A DNA stretch of 36,391 nucleotides from the IMG/VR virus record IMGVR_UViG_3300025276_000014, positions 1-36,391 of that record; one strand, given 5' to 3'. This document shows positions 22,181-31,818 of the stretch, piece by piece. Made by a program: the position numbers and the translations under genes. The notes under the pieces are model-generated. The model had not been told where the DNA came from, did not search any database, and saw only the letters and a program-made list of their open reading frames with translations. The DNA comes from a virus. Positions within the stretch are counted from its first letter, which is position 1. Each line of letters starts with the position of its first letter.

Positions 22181-25100
22181 CTATAATATTTCGTAATTAG
22201 TACCTGTTCTAGTAACTAGCAATAACTCAACCTCTGTGGTTTCTCCTGAGAAGTTAAAGTCTTTTATTTTGTTTAATATGTACAATTCGTTGTCTATTTT
22301 TATTAATTGCTTAAAGTTAATAGACCTAACGTCTTCCGCTGTTAAATACACTTGAGCAGTAATCATCTTATCCCTCATCGACAACATATCAACAAGTCCT
22401 TGATGATACTCTTTAAACAAGCTAAAAGATTCTCCTTGATTACTTTCGCTATCTGAAAATAAAATCGAGGGAGTACTTGGTTCAAAAGGGAAGTAAGAAC
22501 CTACTTCTAGGTAAAGAACCGTTGAAGTTTCTTTATACCTAAATAAGCCATCCGTCGAACCCCCATTGGCATCTCCGTTTCTTATAAACAACTCATCTAA
22601 AGAGTAATGAATACGGGGAGCTGCAGAATAGTCAAGGTTCCCTTCAGAGCTAATGATTTCATAAGTAGTAAAGTCAGATTCATAAACCTCATCAGTATAT
22701 TTTGTTCCTTTAATAAGGCATAATTTGTATTCGTGAGAATTGTTAGGGTTCGGTTTTTCTTCAGGAAGAGTAGGTTCTAAAGTTGACCGAGGTTCACTCC
22801 ATATCCTAGGTAGGTATAATGGTTTTCTTGATACGTTTTCATTTTCAGCACTCAAGTGAGGTATCAAAGGATTCCCCCCTTGTTTTCTACATATAAATTT
22901 AGCGTAACCCATTTTTAATGCAGAAAAAATTTCCAAAGAAACGCCATTACTATCTTCGCTTTCTAAAGGATTTCCCGCCAAAGCCATTCCGTTTAGAGCT
23001 AAGTAAACTTTTTTATCCCCAAAAGATAAAGAGCTATCTCCTGTAGTGTGATTAGATACAGAGTAATCAGACGAATCTGCAGCCATTGAATAAACTAAAT
23101 CAGAGCTTATAATTTGATTGTTTTTTATCTCTGTTATTAAAGCCTTCTCAGTGAGGTCATTAAACCCATAAATCTCTCCACTAAAATCATAAAAAGCATT
23201 GAAAGGTTCTACGCTTATTTCTTTAGACACTTCATTCGTAGTCCAAATCAAATTAAAGCACTTCGTTATTTCAGAAACAAAATCTAAAGCTTTAACATCA
23301 GGAAGAATATCTAAATAAGTTACTCTAGGGTTGGAAACAGCCGTGTAAACTACTTTATTCCTACCCTCCATAGCGTATGGCGATTCGCAAATAGCCATTC
23401 TAAGGTCTAACTCCCTAACTCTAAACCCGCAATTAAATTTTTGAAAAGTTAAACTTGAAGATTGCGTATTACCACTATCCCTGTTTCTAGTCCCCATAAG
23501 GGCGATTACGTGATACTTTTTTCCTTGCTCTAGGTATTGAGTCCTATTTAAAGATACCCTCGTGTTTGTGTAGTCTGTAGATAAAAGCTCCACTGCATTT
23601 TCGTCGTACAAATCAAAAGCATTAGCAGACAGCCTTTCATTGTCGATGTAAATATCGTCGTCAGCAAAATCTTCGTCAACCAACATTACAGTCATGAACG
23701 TTTTCTTATCGTCATTATTTATACCTGTGTAATTGTCGCCGTGGTAGAATCCAAATTTATTTGATTGAGTGCCATCAACCCTTAATAAATCAAAGTTTAT
23801 TGCTATATCTAATTTATAGTAATCAGAACTCCCCACTTCTATAACTGATTTACTAACTCCTAGATTATTGTTTTTTAACTTATTCTTTTGATTAACGCTT
23901 GAATCATAATAAAGACCTACGCCATTTAGTTTATCCGTAGAACTAATATTTTCATAAGAGTGAGATGAAGAGCTGTCTTGATTTATTATATTAAACTTAA
24001 TGAAAGCCCAATCAATAAAGTAAACAATATCCTGACCTCCATGCTGTCCTAAGAAATGTCTAGCAGAAATAAAAGGTCTACTTTCTAACAGGCTACCTGA
24101 AAAGGCTGAGTTTTGTTTAGTGCCTGCGTTGTTAAGATTGTAATCAAACGAAGCGTCTAAAACTGTTTGCTTAATATGAAAATCAGGCTTATTCATTGAT
24201 GGAGCTATAACAGCTAACCTACTTACTATATTCCCAAAGTCAATAGAAAAGTCGCCATCAAACTCGCTATCCGCATTAAAGAAGTCGCTATTTAAAGTGT
24301 AACCTACTGTTGCGAATATTTTCTCTAAAAGTTTCTTTATAGAAAACGCTGCCTTTATGTTTCCCCAACCAATATTAACTGCGTCAAGATTTTCGGAATC
24401 CCGAACCTTCCACTTACCGTTATCAACAAGAGGAAAGAATATTTCAGTGTCTAAACTAGGGTTTAAAGCTGCGCTAGTTATTTCATACTCTGTAATTGGA
24501 TAAGACTCTGACTTAATAGATTTTAACTCTATCTGTTTAAGGGTTTCAGTCCAACCTGCGTTTCCTGCTAATAGATTAATATCTAGAGAATAAGCACCAT
24601 TATGGTCTAAAGCAGAGCCTAGAAAGTTTGCGTATCCTTGAAATAGATTTACCCCACCAGCTTTTAACGAAAACTTTTTAGGTTTTATAAAGTTATACCC
24701 TCCTTCCCAAGAAAACTTACTAGAGATAGAATTTAATTCATTTTCAAATCCGAAAGCTCGCTTGTTTTTTGAAGTAGCGGGTAGTGATATTGTTTTTGAA
24801 AAAGAAGAACTAGAAGCTCCTAATTCTCTAAAATCCTTAACTGTAGATGTCATAGGTATTTCAAAATCCTCAAACAAATCCAAAGAAGTAATCTGAGTAT
24901 CAGTACCTGTAGTTATAATCCCTTCTATTATTACGTCAGAAACTATACAGTCTAAAGTATTGCTTGCACTATTACTCTTAAACTTTAATTTCAAAAATTT
25001 TGAGTTAAGTACTTGAGCGGGGCTAGCTATATTTATTTCAAAATATGTGCCTAGAGAGCTTGAAGATATTAAGTTCTCTACTGTAGAGCCATTTGCGTTA

Positions 25101-27865
25101 GCGTCGTGAGAAACAATAATTGTATTTCCTGACCCTAAATGAGTGACTAGTATTTTTATTTTAAGAGAGCTGTAAACAACCCCTTGAGTACCTGAAAAGA
25201 ATGCGGAGATAGAAGCTTCTTTATCGGCAGCTAACAAGGCAAACGTTTGAGCGTTTATACACTTAACCCTTAAAGCTGTATCGTAAGCAGACACGTAAGG
25301 GAGGGATGCGTTAAGACTAAGTATAGCTCCGTACTGCTCCATAACAACTCTGCTTCCTTGCTGAGGAATAGCGGACGACACGCTTGAGATTAAAACATCG
25401 TTACCCGCTAAAGCAGAACCTTTTTCTGCAGCAGTCTCACTTCTTAATCTAATAAACTCTCCTTCAACAGGAATGCTTACGGTTACTGAGCCTGTAGCAT
25501 TAAACTCCTCCGACGTTGTATTTTCTCCTGTATCTACTCTTAAATTATCTCCTGAAGCAGAGCTAATAAATGCTGTTACGTTTAAAGTTTGACCTAAAAA
25601 CCCACTAGGAATAGGTGATAGGGATTCAATTAAAGGAGGCTTAACCCCATTTGAAGGGTCGTACTTATACCTTACAATGTCACTCCCGCCAGTATGTCTA
25701 GTTATAAAAGAATTTTGAGAATCAAAAAACTCGATTGATTTTATATTGAACACACCATAAATGTGATTATCATTAAACTCCTTGTCTAGAAATAGGTGCA
25801 AATCATTAGAGCCTATCTTTACATTAATTCTTTTTGTAATATCCACTTGTTGAGGAAACCCATCAATATCGTAAATCGCATCATCATCTAAAGGATGAAC
25901 TCTTTCCGTCTCGTCTGACTTAATTTGCTTAAGGCTATCAAGACCTCCTGCGTTATAAAAGCCGTTGTCATCATGAAAAGGTAGTATTATATTTTCCTTA
26001 TCTGTTACTAAAGTTTCGTCGGGGTTAAAGCCTGAACCACTTGCAGAATATGAGTGCTCAGTGAAATAAGGCGAAGCCGATGTATTTAATTTTGAGTAGG
26101 TAGCCGTGTGCTTCTTTAGCTTTGATGTAGTGAAAATAATAGGAGCGTTAGAATCCTTTTTACTAGTACTAAACAAAATATTGCCCGCAAAGTTAGTAGA
26201 AATCGGAGTCTCTAAAGTATTCGCTTGTAAATCTAAATTGTACTCCTCTTCAAAGGCTTGTTCTTGTATGGCGTAATTACTCTTTTCGAATCTAATATAG
26301 CTTATTCTAGTGTAACCATTGAAGGTTTGATTTTCTTGAACCTTAATATCAATGCAATGAGATGTTGCGCTTTTGCAAGCCTCAAAAGAAAAATTAAATC
26401 TAGAAGTAGTTGGTATTACCCCAACGGCAGCTATTACTTCGTTTGCAACAGTTTTTCTAATCGAACCGTCTGCGTTTAATGCTCGAACACTTACAAGTAG
26501 AGAGACGTTAGACTCTCTTAAACAAATAGAAACATGATATTCTTGAGCCTTCTCTAGAGTTATTAAGCTTCTAGCAACAAAGGAAGCTATAGAAGAGTTT
26601 AAGTGCCTAATAAGTAAATGCCTTGCGCCTGATGTTCCTCCAACTGAAAGAGGTGTCTGAGAAGATGATGTTGAATTATAGGTCTCGTTGCTAGCCGTTA
26701 TAGTAGGAAAGAAAGAACCATTAGCTGCGCCTGAAACAACTCCGTTTGTTACTTGATATGAGTTAGCTAAAGCGAGTAACGTGTCGTCAAAATTATGATT
26801 ATTTACATTCCCGAAGGGGACTCCGTCAGTATAAGCATTTGAAAGGATGTTAGTTGGAGAACCAAGAAGAGGTATCTTATACACTACCTCGAGCTCAACA
26901 TTAGTTCCTATTACGTGGTTAGGGAAAATGTTTTCTAAAGTTAAAACAACAGGCGGTAGTTGATAGTTAATTGTTTTTTCAGGTAAGTTTACGTAGCTAT
27001 CAAATGCAGAATCTTCAAGTGTTAGCATCTTTCTTTGCCCCCAAAAAGTAAACTCGCCCTCGTTCTCATACTCGTTTATACTAGGGTAGTACCTGATATT
27101 TGCGGTATCAAAGTTAAACGCTAAAAACGCTAGATAACCCGCCTCATTATCAAATACACGAAGGTATCTATTGTTATTATTTACCGTTCCTGTTAGTACT
27201 ATTGATTGATATTGGGAATTAGCGATAGTGTTAGCAGTTCTAATAGACCCAAAATTAACTCTAGCTGTAGGGTCTAAAGCAAAATTATCCGCAAGAAAAA
27301 CATTATTAAGGTATTGTTTATTATTTAAATTAATAGAAACTTGTGGGTGGGTACTTGATGCGTTGTTTATTAATTTAGAAGTTAATTTTTTAGCTCTTTC
27401 AGCAGTATTTGACGAAGAAGCTCTTCTATTGTAAAGGGTTAAGCTTGGAGCTAATTCATCTACGTCAGCATTGTAGTATGAGTAACCTGTCGAGGAAGCG
27501 TCTTCTAACTCACTATTACCGTTTTGAGTTAACCCATTGTTCTCTAAAGTATGTATAGTAAATCTCCAAGAATCTGCGTGGTAAAAAGAAGAGTGAGCAT
27601 CGTCATCATTGTGAAGAAATTTAGGATTCCACCCTGCGGTAAAATTGGTATTATTTGTAGTCAAAACAATTAAAGACCCTCCTGTAAAGTTAATGGAGTC
27701 AAACCCACTGTCTAACCAACTTGAAACTTTACTAAAACCTGCTATTGATGTTTGAACATCCCAATTACTGAATGTAGAGTTCTCAAGAACTATAGCTACA
27801 ATCGAATTTTCAACTGAACCAAAAGCCGTATCTCCTATTATTATTTCAAATATATTTCTAGCCAT
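22181..27865 (-). CDS. Giant tail-tip / baseplate hub-like protein (1894 aa)
   Basis: The largest gene of the genome. The first ~950 residues are Ser/Asn/Thr-rich beta domains with carbohydrate-binding-like stretches. Around 985-1100 the pattern DLFEDFEIPMTSTVKDFREL, SFSKTISLPATSKNKRAFGFE and KKFSLKAGGVNLFQGY is like tail-tip proteins of Bacteroidota phages and prophages. The last ~60 residues (LTAEDVRSINFKQLIKIDNELYILNKIKDF) match the usual end of that family. It therefore appears to join a baseplate-hub core to receptor- or glycan-contacting domains. The gene ends three bases before the tape measure start. Confidence 0.78.
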   Translation of the reverse strand: MARNIFEIIIGDTAFGSVENSIVAIVLENSTFSNWDVQTSIAGFSKVSSWLDSGFDSINFTGGSLIVLTTNNTNFTAGWNPKFLHNDDDAHSSFYHADSWRFTIHTLENNGLTQNGNSELEDASSTGYSYYNADVDELAPSLTLYNRRASSSNTAERAKKLTSKLINNASSTHPQVSINLNNKQYLNNVFLADNFALDPTARVNFGSIRTANTIANSQYQSIVLTGTVNNNNRYLRVFDNEAGYLAFLAFNFDTANIRYYPSINEYENEGEFTFWGQRKMLTLEDSAFDSYVNLPEKTINYQLPPVVLTLENIFPNHVIGTNVELEVVYKIPLLGSPTNILSNAYTDGVPFGNVNNHNFDDTLLALANSYQVTNGVVSGAANGSFFPTITASNETYNSTSSSQTPLSVGGTSGARHLLIRHLNSSIASFVARSLITLEKAQEYHVSICLRESNVSLLVSVRALNADGSIRKTVANEVIAAVGVIPTTSRFNFSFEACKSATSHCIDIKVQENQTFNGYTRISYIRFEKSNYAIQEQAFEEEYNLDLQANTLETPISTNFAGNILFSTSKKDSNAPIIFTTSKLKKHTATYSKLNTSASPYFTEHSYSASGSGFNPDETLVTDKENIILPFHDDNGFYNAGGLDSLKQIKSDETERVHPLDDDAIYDIDGFPQQVDITKRINVKIGSNDLHLFLDKEFNDNHIYGVFNIKSIEFFDSQNSFITRHTGGSDIVRYKYDPSNGVKPPLIESLSPIPSGFLGQTLNVTAFISSASGDNLRVDTGENTTSEEFNATGSVTVSIPVEGEFIRLRSETAAEKGSALAGNDVLISSVSSAIPQQGSRVVMEQYGAILSLNASLPYVSAYDTALRVKCINAQTFALLAADKEASISAFFSGTQGVVYSSLKIKILVTHLGSGNTIIVSHDANANGSTVENLISSSSLGTYFEINIASPAQVLNSKFLKLKFKSNSASNTLDCIVSDVIIEGIITTGTDTQITSLDLFEDFEIPMTSTVKDFRELGASSSSFSKTISLPATSKNKRAFGFENELNSISSKFSWEGGYNFIKPKKFSLKAGGVNLFQGYANFLGSALDHNGAYSLDINLLAGNAGWTETLKQIELKSIKSESYPITEYEITSAALNPSLDTEIFFPLVDNGKWKVRDSENLDAVNIGWGNIKAAFSIKKLLEKIFATVGYTLNSDFFNADSEFDGDFSIDFGNIVSRLAVIAPSMNKPDFHIKQTVLDASFDYNLNNAGTKQNSAFSGSLLESRPFISARHFLGQHGGQDIVYFIDWAFIKFNIINQDSSSSHSYENISSTDKLNGVGLYYDSSVNQKNKLKNNNLGVSKSVIEVGSSDYYKLDIAINFDLLRVDGTQSNKFGFYHGDNYTGINNDDKKTFMTVMLVDEDFADDDIYIDNERLSANAFDLYDENAVELLSTDYTNTRVSLNRTQYLEQGKKYHVIALMGTRNRDSGNTQSSSLTFQKFNCGFRVRELDLRMAICESPYAMEGRNKVVYTAVSNPRVTYLDILPDVKALDFVSEITKCFNLIWTTNEVSKEISVEPFNAFYDFSGEIYGFNDLTEKALITEIKNNQIISSDLVYSMAADSSDYSVSNHTTGDSSLSFGDKKVYLALNGMALAGNPLESEDSNGVSLEIFSALKMGYAKFICRKQGGNPLIPHLSAENENVSRKPLYLPRIWSEPRSTLEPTLPEEKPNPNNSHEYKLCLIKGTKYTDEVYESDFTTYEIISSEGNLDYSAAPRIHYSLDELFIRNGDANGGSTDGLFRYKETSTVLYLEVGSYFPFEPSTPSILFSDSESNQGESFSLFKEYHQGLVDMLSMRDKMITAQVYLTAEDVRSINFKQLIKIDNELYILNKIKDFNFSGETTEVELLLVTRTGTNYEIL

Positions 27866-27870
27866 AATAA

Positions 27871-29238
27871 TTATCTATTTACTGTAAAGGTGTCTTTTAT
27901 AAAGGATATTGAGAATTGATCTAAACCTGTAATATCTTGAGATAAAGGAACGGTGTCTGCGTCAATAACCGACACGGGGCAGAACCTACCAACATTGTCA
28001 TCTCCGATTTCATAAATAAAAACATTCGTGCTTCTATAAAGCTCTGACAACCAACTAGAAGTCTCTTTGTTTATAAGCGCGCTTAAAGTGTAAACCTCTT
28101 CCGTAATCCCTCTAGCGACTCCTCTGTTCGATGAGTTTCTTTTAGTGTAATCTTTGTTGGCTGTTTTAAAAACGTCTTTAGTGTTTACGTGAGATATTCC
28201 TAGATTAGATTCAAAGGTATAAAAATCTAGCAAATTGTAATCATTAACAAAGTAAATTGTTTGAGCGTTTTTTACTTTCTTGAAGTTTGCATTCGTGGTA
28301 GAGTTTATATCTATTATCTCAAACTTTAACGGATTACTAAGTGCTGAACTTCCTGCCTTAGTTATTCTTGCCGTAAAGCCCCCTTTACCCATTCCCGCAA
28401 TGGTAGTATTGGTTGCGCTTAAAAGCAGGAAGCTGTCAGACACGCTTAAGTTCACTGTTTTTATTGTGTTTGAATTTACAGCCATTACCGCTTGAGGGGT
28501 AGCGTTGAAAACAGAATTAGCGCCTGAGTTCTTTGTAGCATTAATCGAAATTTTTAATTCAGAATCGTTATTCTGAGCAAGAATTGATAAGCCTAGAGGA
28601 AACCCTACAGGTATCTTCCTTGTTATAGATGAGGGGCAGTTGGTTAGGAATTTATAAAAATCATGCCCGTTAGAATTTACTACTATAGCCGAATCCATTC
28701 TCCAGCCTGAAAGTTTAAAAGAAGCGGGTAGCGTGTTGCTGTGCTTGTTAGCGTTGATTTCTCTATTAGGTATTTCTATATCGCAAACCATTAAGCTGCC
28801 TGCAGGGGTATTAACCTCAGCGTCATCTTCATTTAGAGTTAGGACACCTGTTACCGTATCAACATACCAACTCCTAGCTGAAACTGAGTAATTTTTAATT
28901 AACAAAAAGCTAGCCTCTCTATCTATTCCTCGTTGACCGTTTACCGTAGAAAACAAGTCATCGTAAGTATCTTTAGGTATTGCGCTTTTTAGAATTGAAG
29001 AAATGTCAAAAGTAAAAATCGGAGAGCTTACAGTACTACCAACATCTCTTCCTTGAATTAACGGAACGCCTATCTTAGTTACTACACTCGAAACAACTTC
29101 TTTAACTTGGATTTGAACTAAGGTTGTATTTGGGGTTCCTGAACCTTGATACGATACAAGTATTGGTCTATTACACGTTTCTATCGCTTTCGTAGCTATT
29201 GAAGAGGTGGAATTTGTTAATGCTATATTTTGAGCCAT
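27871..29238 (-). CDS. Tail tip-associated structural protein
   Basis: 455 residues, rich in Ser/Thr/Asn and beta-structure. The C-terminal part (IYFVNDYNLLDFYTFESNLG, KRNSSNRGVARGITEEVYTLSALI, WLSELYRSTNVFIYEIGD) is a conserved pattern I recall next to hub proteins in Bacteroidota phages. It probably forms part of the distal tail. It lies between the gp10-like gene and the giant tip protein. Confidence 0.65.
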   Translation of the reverse strand: MAQNIALTNSTSSIATKAIETCNRPILVSYQGSGTPNTTLVQIQVKEVVSSVVTKIGVPLIQGRDVGSTVSSPIFTFDISSILKSAIPKDTYDDLFSTVNGQRGIDREASFLLIKNYSVSARSWYVDTVTGVLTLNEDDAEVNTPAGSLMVCDIEIPNREINANKHSNTLPASFKLSGWRMDSAIVVNSNGHDFYKFLTNCPSSITRKIPVGFPLGLSILAQNNDSELKISINATKNSGANSVFNATPQAVMAVNSNTIKTVNLSVSDSFLLLSATNTTIAGMGKGGFTARITKAGSSALSNPLKFEIIDINSTTNANFKKVKNAQTIYFVNDYNLLDFYTFESNLGISHVNTKDVFKTANKDYTKRNSSNRGVARGITEEVYTLSALINKETSSWLSELYRSTNVFIYEIGDDNVGRFCPVSVIDADTVPLSQDITGLDQFSISFIKDTFTVNR

Positions 29239-29247
29239 AGTATTTTA

Positions 29248-29805
29248 TTATTTAAAAAATGTTTTTACTTCCCCATTCGATTCTCTTGAAAACGATAAAG
29301 ATTCTTGAGACAGTCCTTTAACTACTGCTAGCAAATCTTTTCTTGCTAAATTTCTTAACCTCTTCTTTTCTTCGTTCCAAACGATGTCTAACCAACCTAT
29401 ATTATGGTCGTTATAAGTTTTAAACCCCTTTTTTTGAATACTTCGAGCTATAAGATAAGCGGCTTGTTTCTTCTTCATAAACCGACCCTTTTTATCTCTC
29501 CCTGCTTTTATTCCTTTATCATCCATCCAACGCATTATAGCATCTACAGGAGGCATCTTTTTAGGGTGTATATTCTTGTTTAAAAATCTACCATACCCCT
29601 TTAGCATTACCTCAAATCCTGCTATTAAATTACCCTTATCATCAAATCCTTTCGTAAGCTTACCTTTAACGGAATTGAGGAGTTCTGAAGAAGCAATATT
29701 ATTTCTAGAAGATAATGACTTCCTAAGCTTAGTAGTAAAAGAGCCTGCGTAACCCGCGACTCTTCTTCTTAATTTATTATAAGCCTTTACTTTATTTAAA
29801 GACAT
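29248..29805 (-). CDS. HK97 gp10-like head-tail joining protein
   Basis: 185 residues, basic. The segment VMLKGYGRFLNKNIHPKKMPPVDAIMRWMDDKGIK followed by AAYLIARSIQKKGFK resembles gp10-type neck/tail-completion proteins, which join capsid and tail. It is downstream of the tail terminator, its usual partner. The C-terminal 40 residues are more variable. Confidence 0.75.
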   Translation of the reverse strand: MSLNKVKAYNKLRRRVAGYAGSFTTKLRKSLSSRNNIASSELLNSVKGKLTKGFDDKGNLIAGFEVMLKGYGRFLNKNIHPKKMPPVDAIMRWMDDKGIKAGRDKKGRFMKKKQAAYLIARSIQKKGFKTYNDHNIGWLDIVWNEEKKRLRNLARKDLLAVVKGLSQESLSFSRESNGEVKTFFK

Positions 29806-29806
29806 T

Positions 29807-30982
29807 TTATAAAGTTTTAAGTTTATTCATAATTAAAGTGACATTAGAAGGGCTTACAGCTTCATCGTATATAGCTAAGGATTTTAACTTACCTGCAAAG
29901 CCTTGAAATATAAAGTTTTCGTTAAGCTTTGTTGCGCCAAAAATAAACTGAGAATTAGATATTACGTCATCTCTGAAGTTAGATAATTCATGAGAGCCTG
30001 TTTCAGTATAAAGTATTGTTTTCTGATTTGCGTGGTCATTAACTAAAGCTATAACTTTTAATTCAGAAGGGTTCCCGTAAGGTCTTAAGTCTACAGAAGA
30101 AAAAGATTCAGTAGTCGCCGATGTATCATCATCCACTAGTAATTCTAAATTTCCTTCTCCTCCCCCTCCTGTTTTCACTCTAGCTCTAAAAAAATCTAAT
30201 TGGGCGTCTTTACTGAACGAGAATAAAGTCATGCTGTCATTAACTGCTTCTTGAGATATAAAAACTTTTGCGAAAACAGTAAAGCTTGCGCTGCTAAAAC
30301 TGATAGAAGGAATTTGAAGCGCCTCGCTGCTCGAGAAAGTTACAGGGCTTTCAAAAACAAAATCAGTCCCATCAAAAGCAACAATATTATCACTACGTAA
30401 GTGAGTCATGTTTAAGGAAGAGCCTAAAGGTTTTGTTGGAGTCCAAGCAATAGAATTTGAGTTAACTAAAACCCCGCTAGCTGCGTTGTAAAAAGCTTTT
30501 AAGTTTGATTCGTAAGGAAGCGCTACAGGTGATGAAGCTACTGAAAATCCTAAAGATGAAGGGGCTAAGAGAGTCAAGGTAACTTTAACGCCTTTAGTGA
30601 GGTCAGCCCCAAACTTGGTAAGCCTTTCTACTTGAAGCGAGTCTTCGTTTAAAATATACTCTCCATCTCTTGTTGCTAAAATCTTATTCATCATTTGATG
30701 AAACAAAGACATGCAGTCGTCGTACAAGCTTAATGAGTGATAATCGCTGTGAGTTCTGCTTTCAGGTTTTAATATAAAACAAACCAACTCATACTCCTCG
30801 TAAGCTCTATTTATATCTGACACCTTAGAATTTGGTGGTTCAATAATGCACACAGGGTAATTGTAATTGTTTATTTTATTTATTTCGCTTTCGTCAAACA
30901 TATATAATTCATTCAATCCTGAAGTGTTTGAAACAGCGGTATTGAAATCGTTGTATATGTGTTGTAGGCTTTTGTAATTCAT
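29807..30982 (-). CDS. Tail terminator fused to a LamG-like domain
   Basis: 391 residues. Residues 1-145 look like a phage tail terminator: short alpha/beta domain with VCIIEPPNSKV, YELVCFILKPES and a KFGADLTKGVKVTLTLLAP strand. Residues about 155-391 form a beta-sandwich of the concanavalin/LamG type (LKAFYNAASGVL, IVAFDGTDFVFESPVTFS, SFTVFAKVFI, IFGATKLNENFIFQGFAGKLKSLAIYDEAVSP). That is an unusual addition to a terminator and would project from the neck, possibly binding host glycans. The start is six bases from the end of the frameshifted chaperone. Confidence 0.75.
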   Translation of the reverse strand: MNYKSLQHIYNDFNTAVSNTSGLNELYMFDESEINKINNYNYPVCIIEPPNSKVSDINRAYEEYELVCFILKPESRTHSDYHSLSLYDDCMSLFHQMMNKILATRDGEYILNEDSLQVERLTKFGADLTKGVKVTLTLLAPSSLGFSVASSPVALPYESNLKAFYNAASGVLVNSNSIAWTPTKPLGSSLNMTHLRSDNIVAFDGTDFVFESPVTFSSSEALQIPSISFSSASFTVFAKVFISQEAVNDSMTLFSFSKDAQLDFFRARVKTGGGGEGNLELLVDDDTSATTESFSSVDLRPYGNPSELKVIALVNDHANQKTILYTETGSHELSNFRDDVISNSQFIFGATKLNENFIFQGFAGKLKSLAIYDEAVSPSNVTLIMNKLKTL

Positions 30983-30988
30983 AATGTA

Positions 30989-31812
30989 TTACTTATATTT
31001 TTTACTTTGCTCTTCGTTTATTTCGAAATCGTAGTTAGCTTTACACGCAAGATACGAAAGATATTGAAAAACATCTGAAATGTTTGTATATAAAACACTG
31101 TCAATCGGAGTCTTGTCAGGTCTTTTAAATATATTACCCTCCGCCAATTCATATAGCGTTTTAATCCACCCAAGGTGGCTAAAATTCTTTTTATATATGG
31201 CAGATTCTTTTCCTTTTGCCGAGCCTCGTATATTAGGTATGCTAGACTGTAAATCTTGGATTTCTTTGACAAAAAAAAAGAGAAGTCTAATGCTATTGAT
31301 ATAGGAATATCCTCAAACCTCTTAGCTAAAAGGTCTCTATCTTTATTCTGCCAATCGCCGTCGAGCTCTATTGTGTGAGCTAATTGATGAGCTAGATACA
31401 TTACGGAGTTTGGGTCTGTATTTTTAACGTAAAACTCAGACTGAACCGCCTCTAAGTATTGACCGTAGTTGGTGTTAACCCTAAGCCCATCAGGTAAAGT
31501 GTATTTTATTCCTTCAAACTCGAATGACTTAATGTCTTCACTTTCTCTTTCCTCTTTTAAGAAGTTTAAGGATTGATGGTATTCTTCAATTAAAGCTATC
31601 GGAAGCTTAAGCACCTCATCTCTACTTAAACCTGAAAATATAGTGCAAGAATCTATCCTAATTTTAGCATCTAATCTGTCTAGAAATTCGTCAGTTATAT
31701 TTTCATTCTCTTTAATCGACTCTCCGTATTTAACGCAAGCCTTGTTGTAGTCCGAGAACTGTCTTAATGTAACTGCATCCCAACTTGTAGGAAATTTCAT
31801 TTCTTTGCTCAT
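30989..31812 (-). CDS. Tail assembly chaperone, needs -1 frameshift at a T9 run
   Basis: The zero frame (31812-31018, 264 aa) gives a credible chaperone-like N-terminal part (FPTSWDAVTLRQFSDYN, FSGLSRDEVLKLP, FEFEGIKYTLPD). After ALDFSFFL it turns into basic, unconserved sequence. Slipping -1 on the T9 run (31279-31271; slippery T TTT TTT) continues as FVKEIQDLQSSIPNIRG, then NFSHLGWIKTLYELAEGN and YTNISDVFQYLSYLACKANYDF. It ends at 30989 after about 274 residues, six bases before the next start. Tail chaperones often use such shifts to make two products. A homopolymer length error is the alternative. Confidence 0.75.
31271..31279 (-). promoter_or_regulatory. T9 slippery run in the tail chaperone gene
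   Basis: The plus strand has nine A (nine T in the mRNA sense), read TCT TTT TTT TTG in the zero frame. Both ribosomal -1 slippage and transcriptional slippage are possible on such a run. The -1 frame beyond it is open for 94 codons and looks more protein-like than the zero frame. Confidence 0.65.
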
Positions 31813-31818
31813 GTTTGT

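Noticed and set aside
27847-27854. TATATTTG box at the start of the giant tail gene
   Set aside because: It lies inside codons 4-7 of that gene with no gene start just downstream, so it is probably a coding coincidence.
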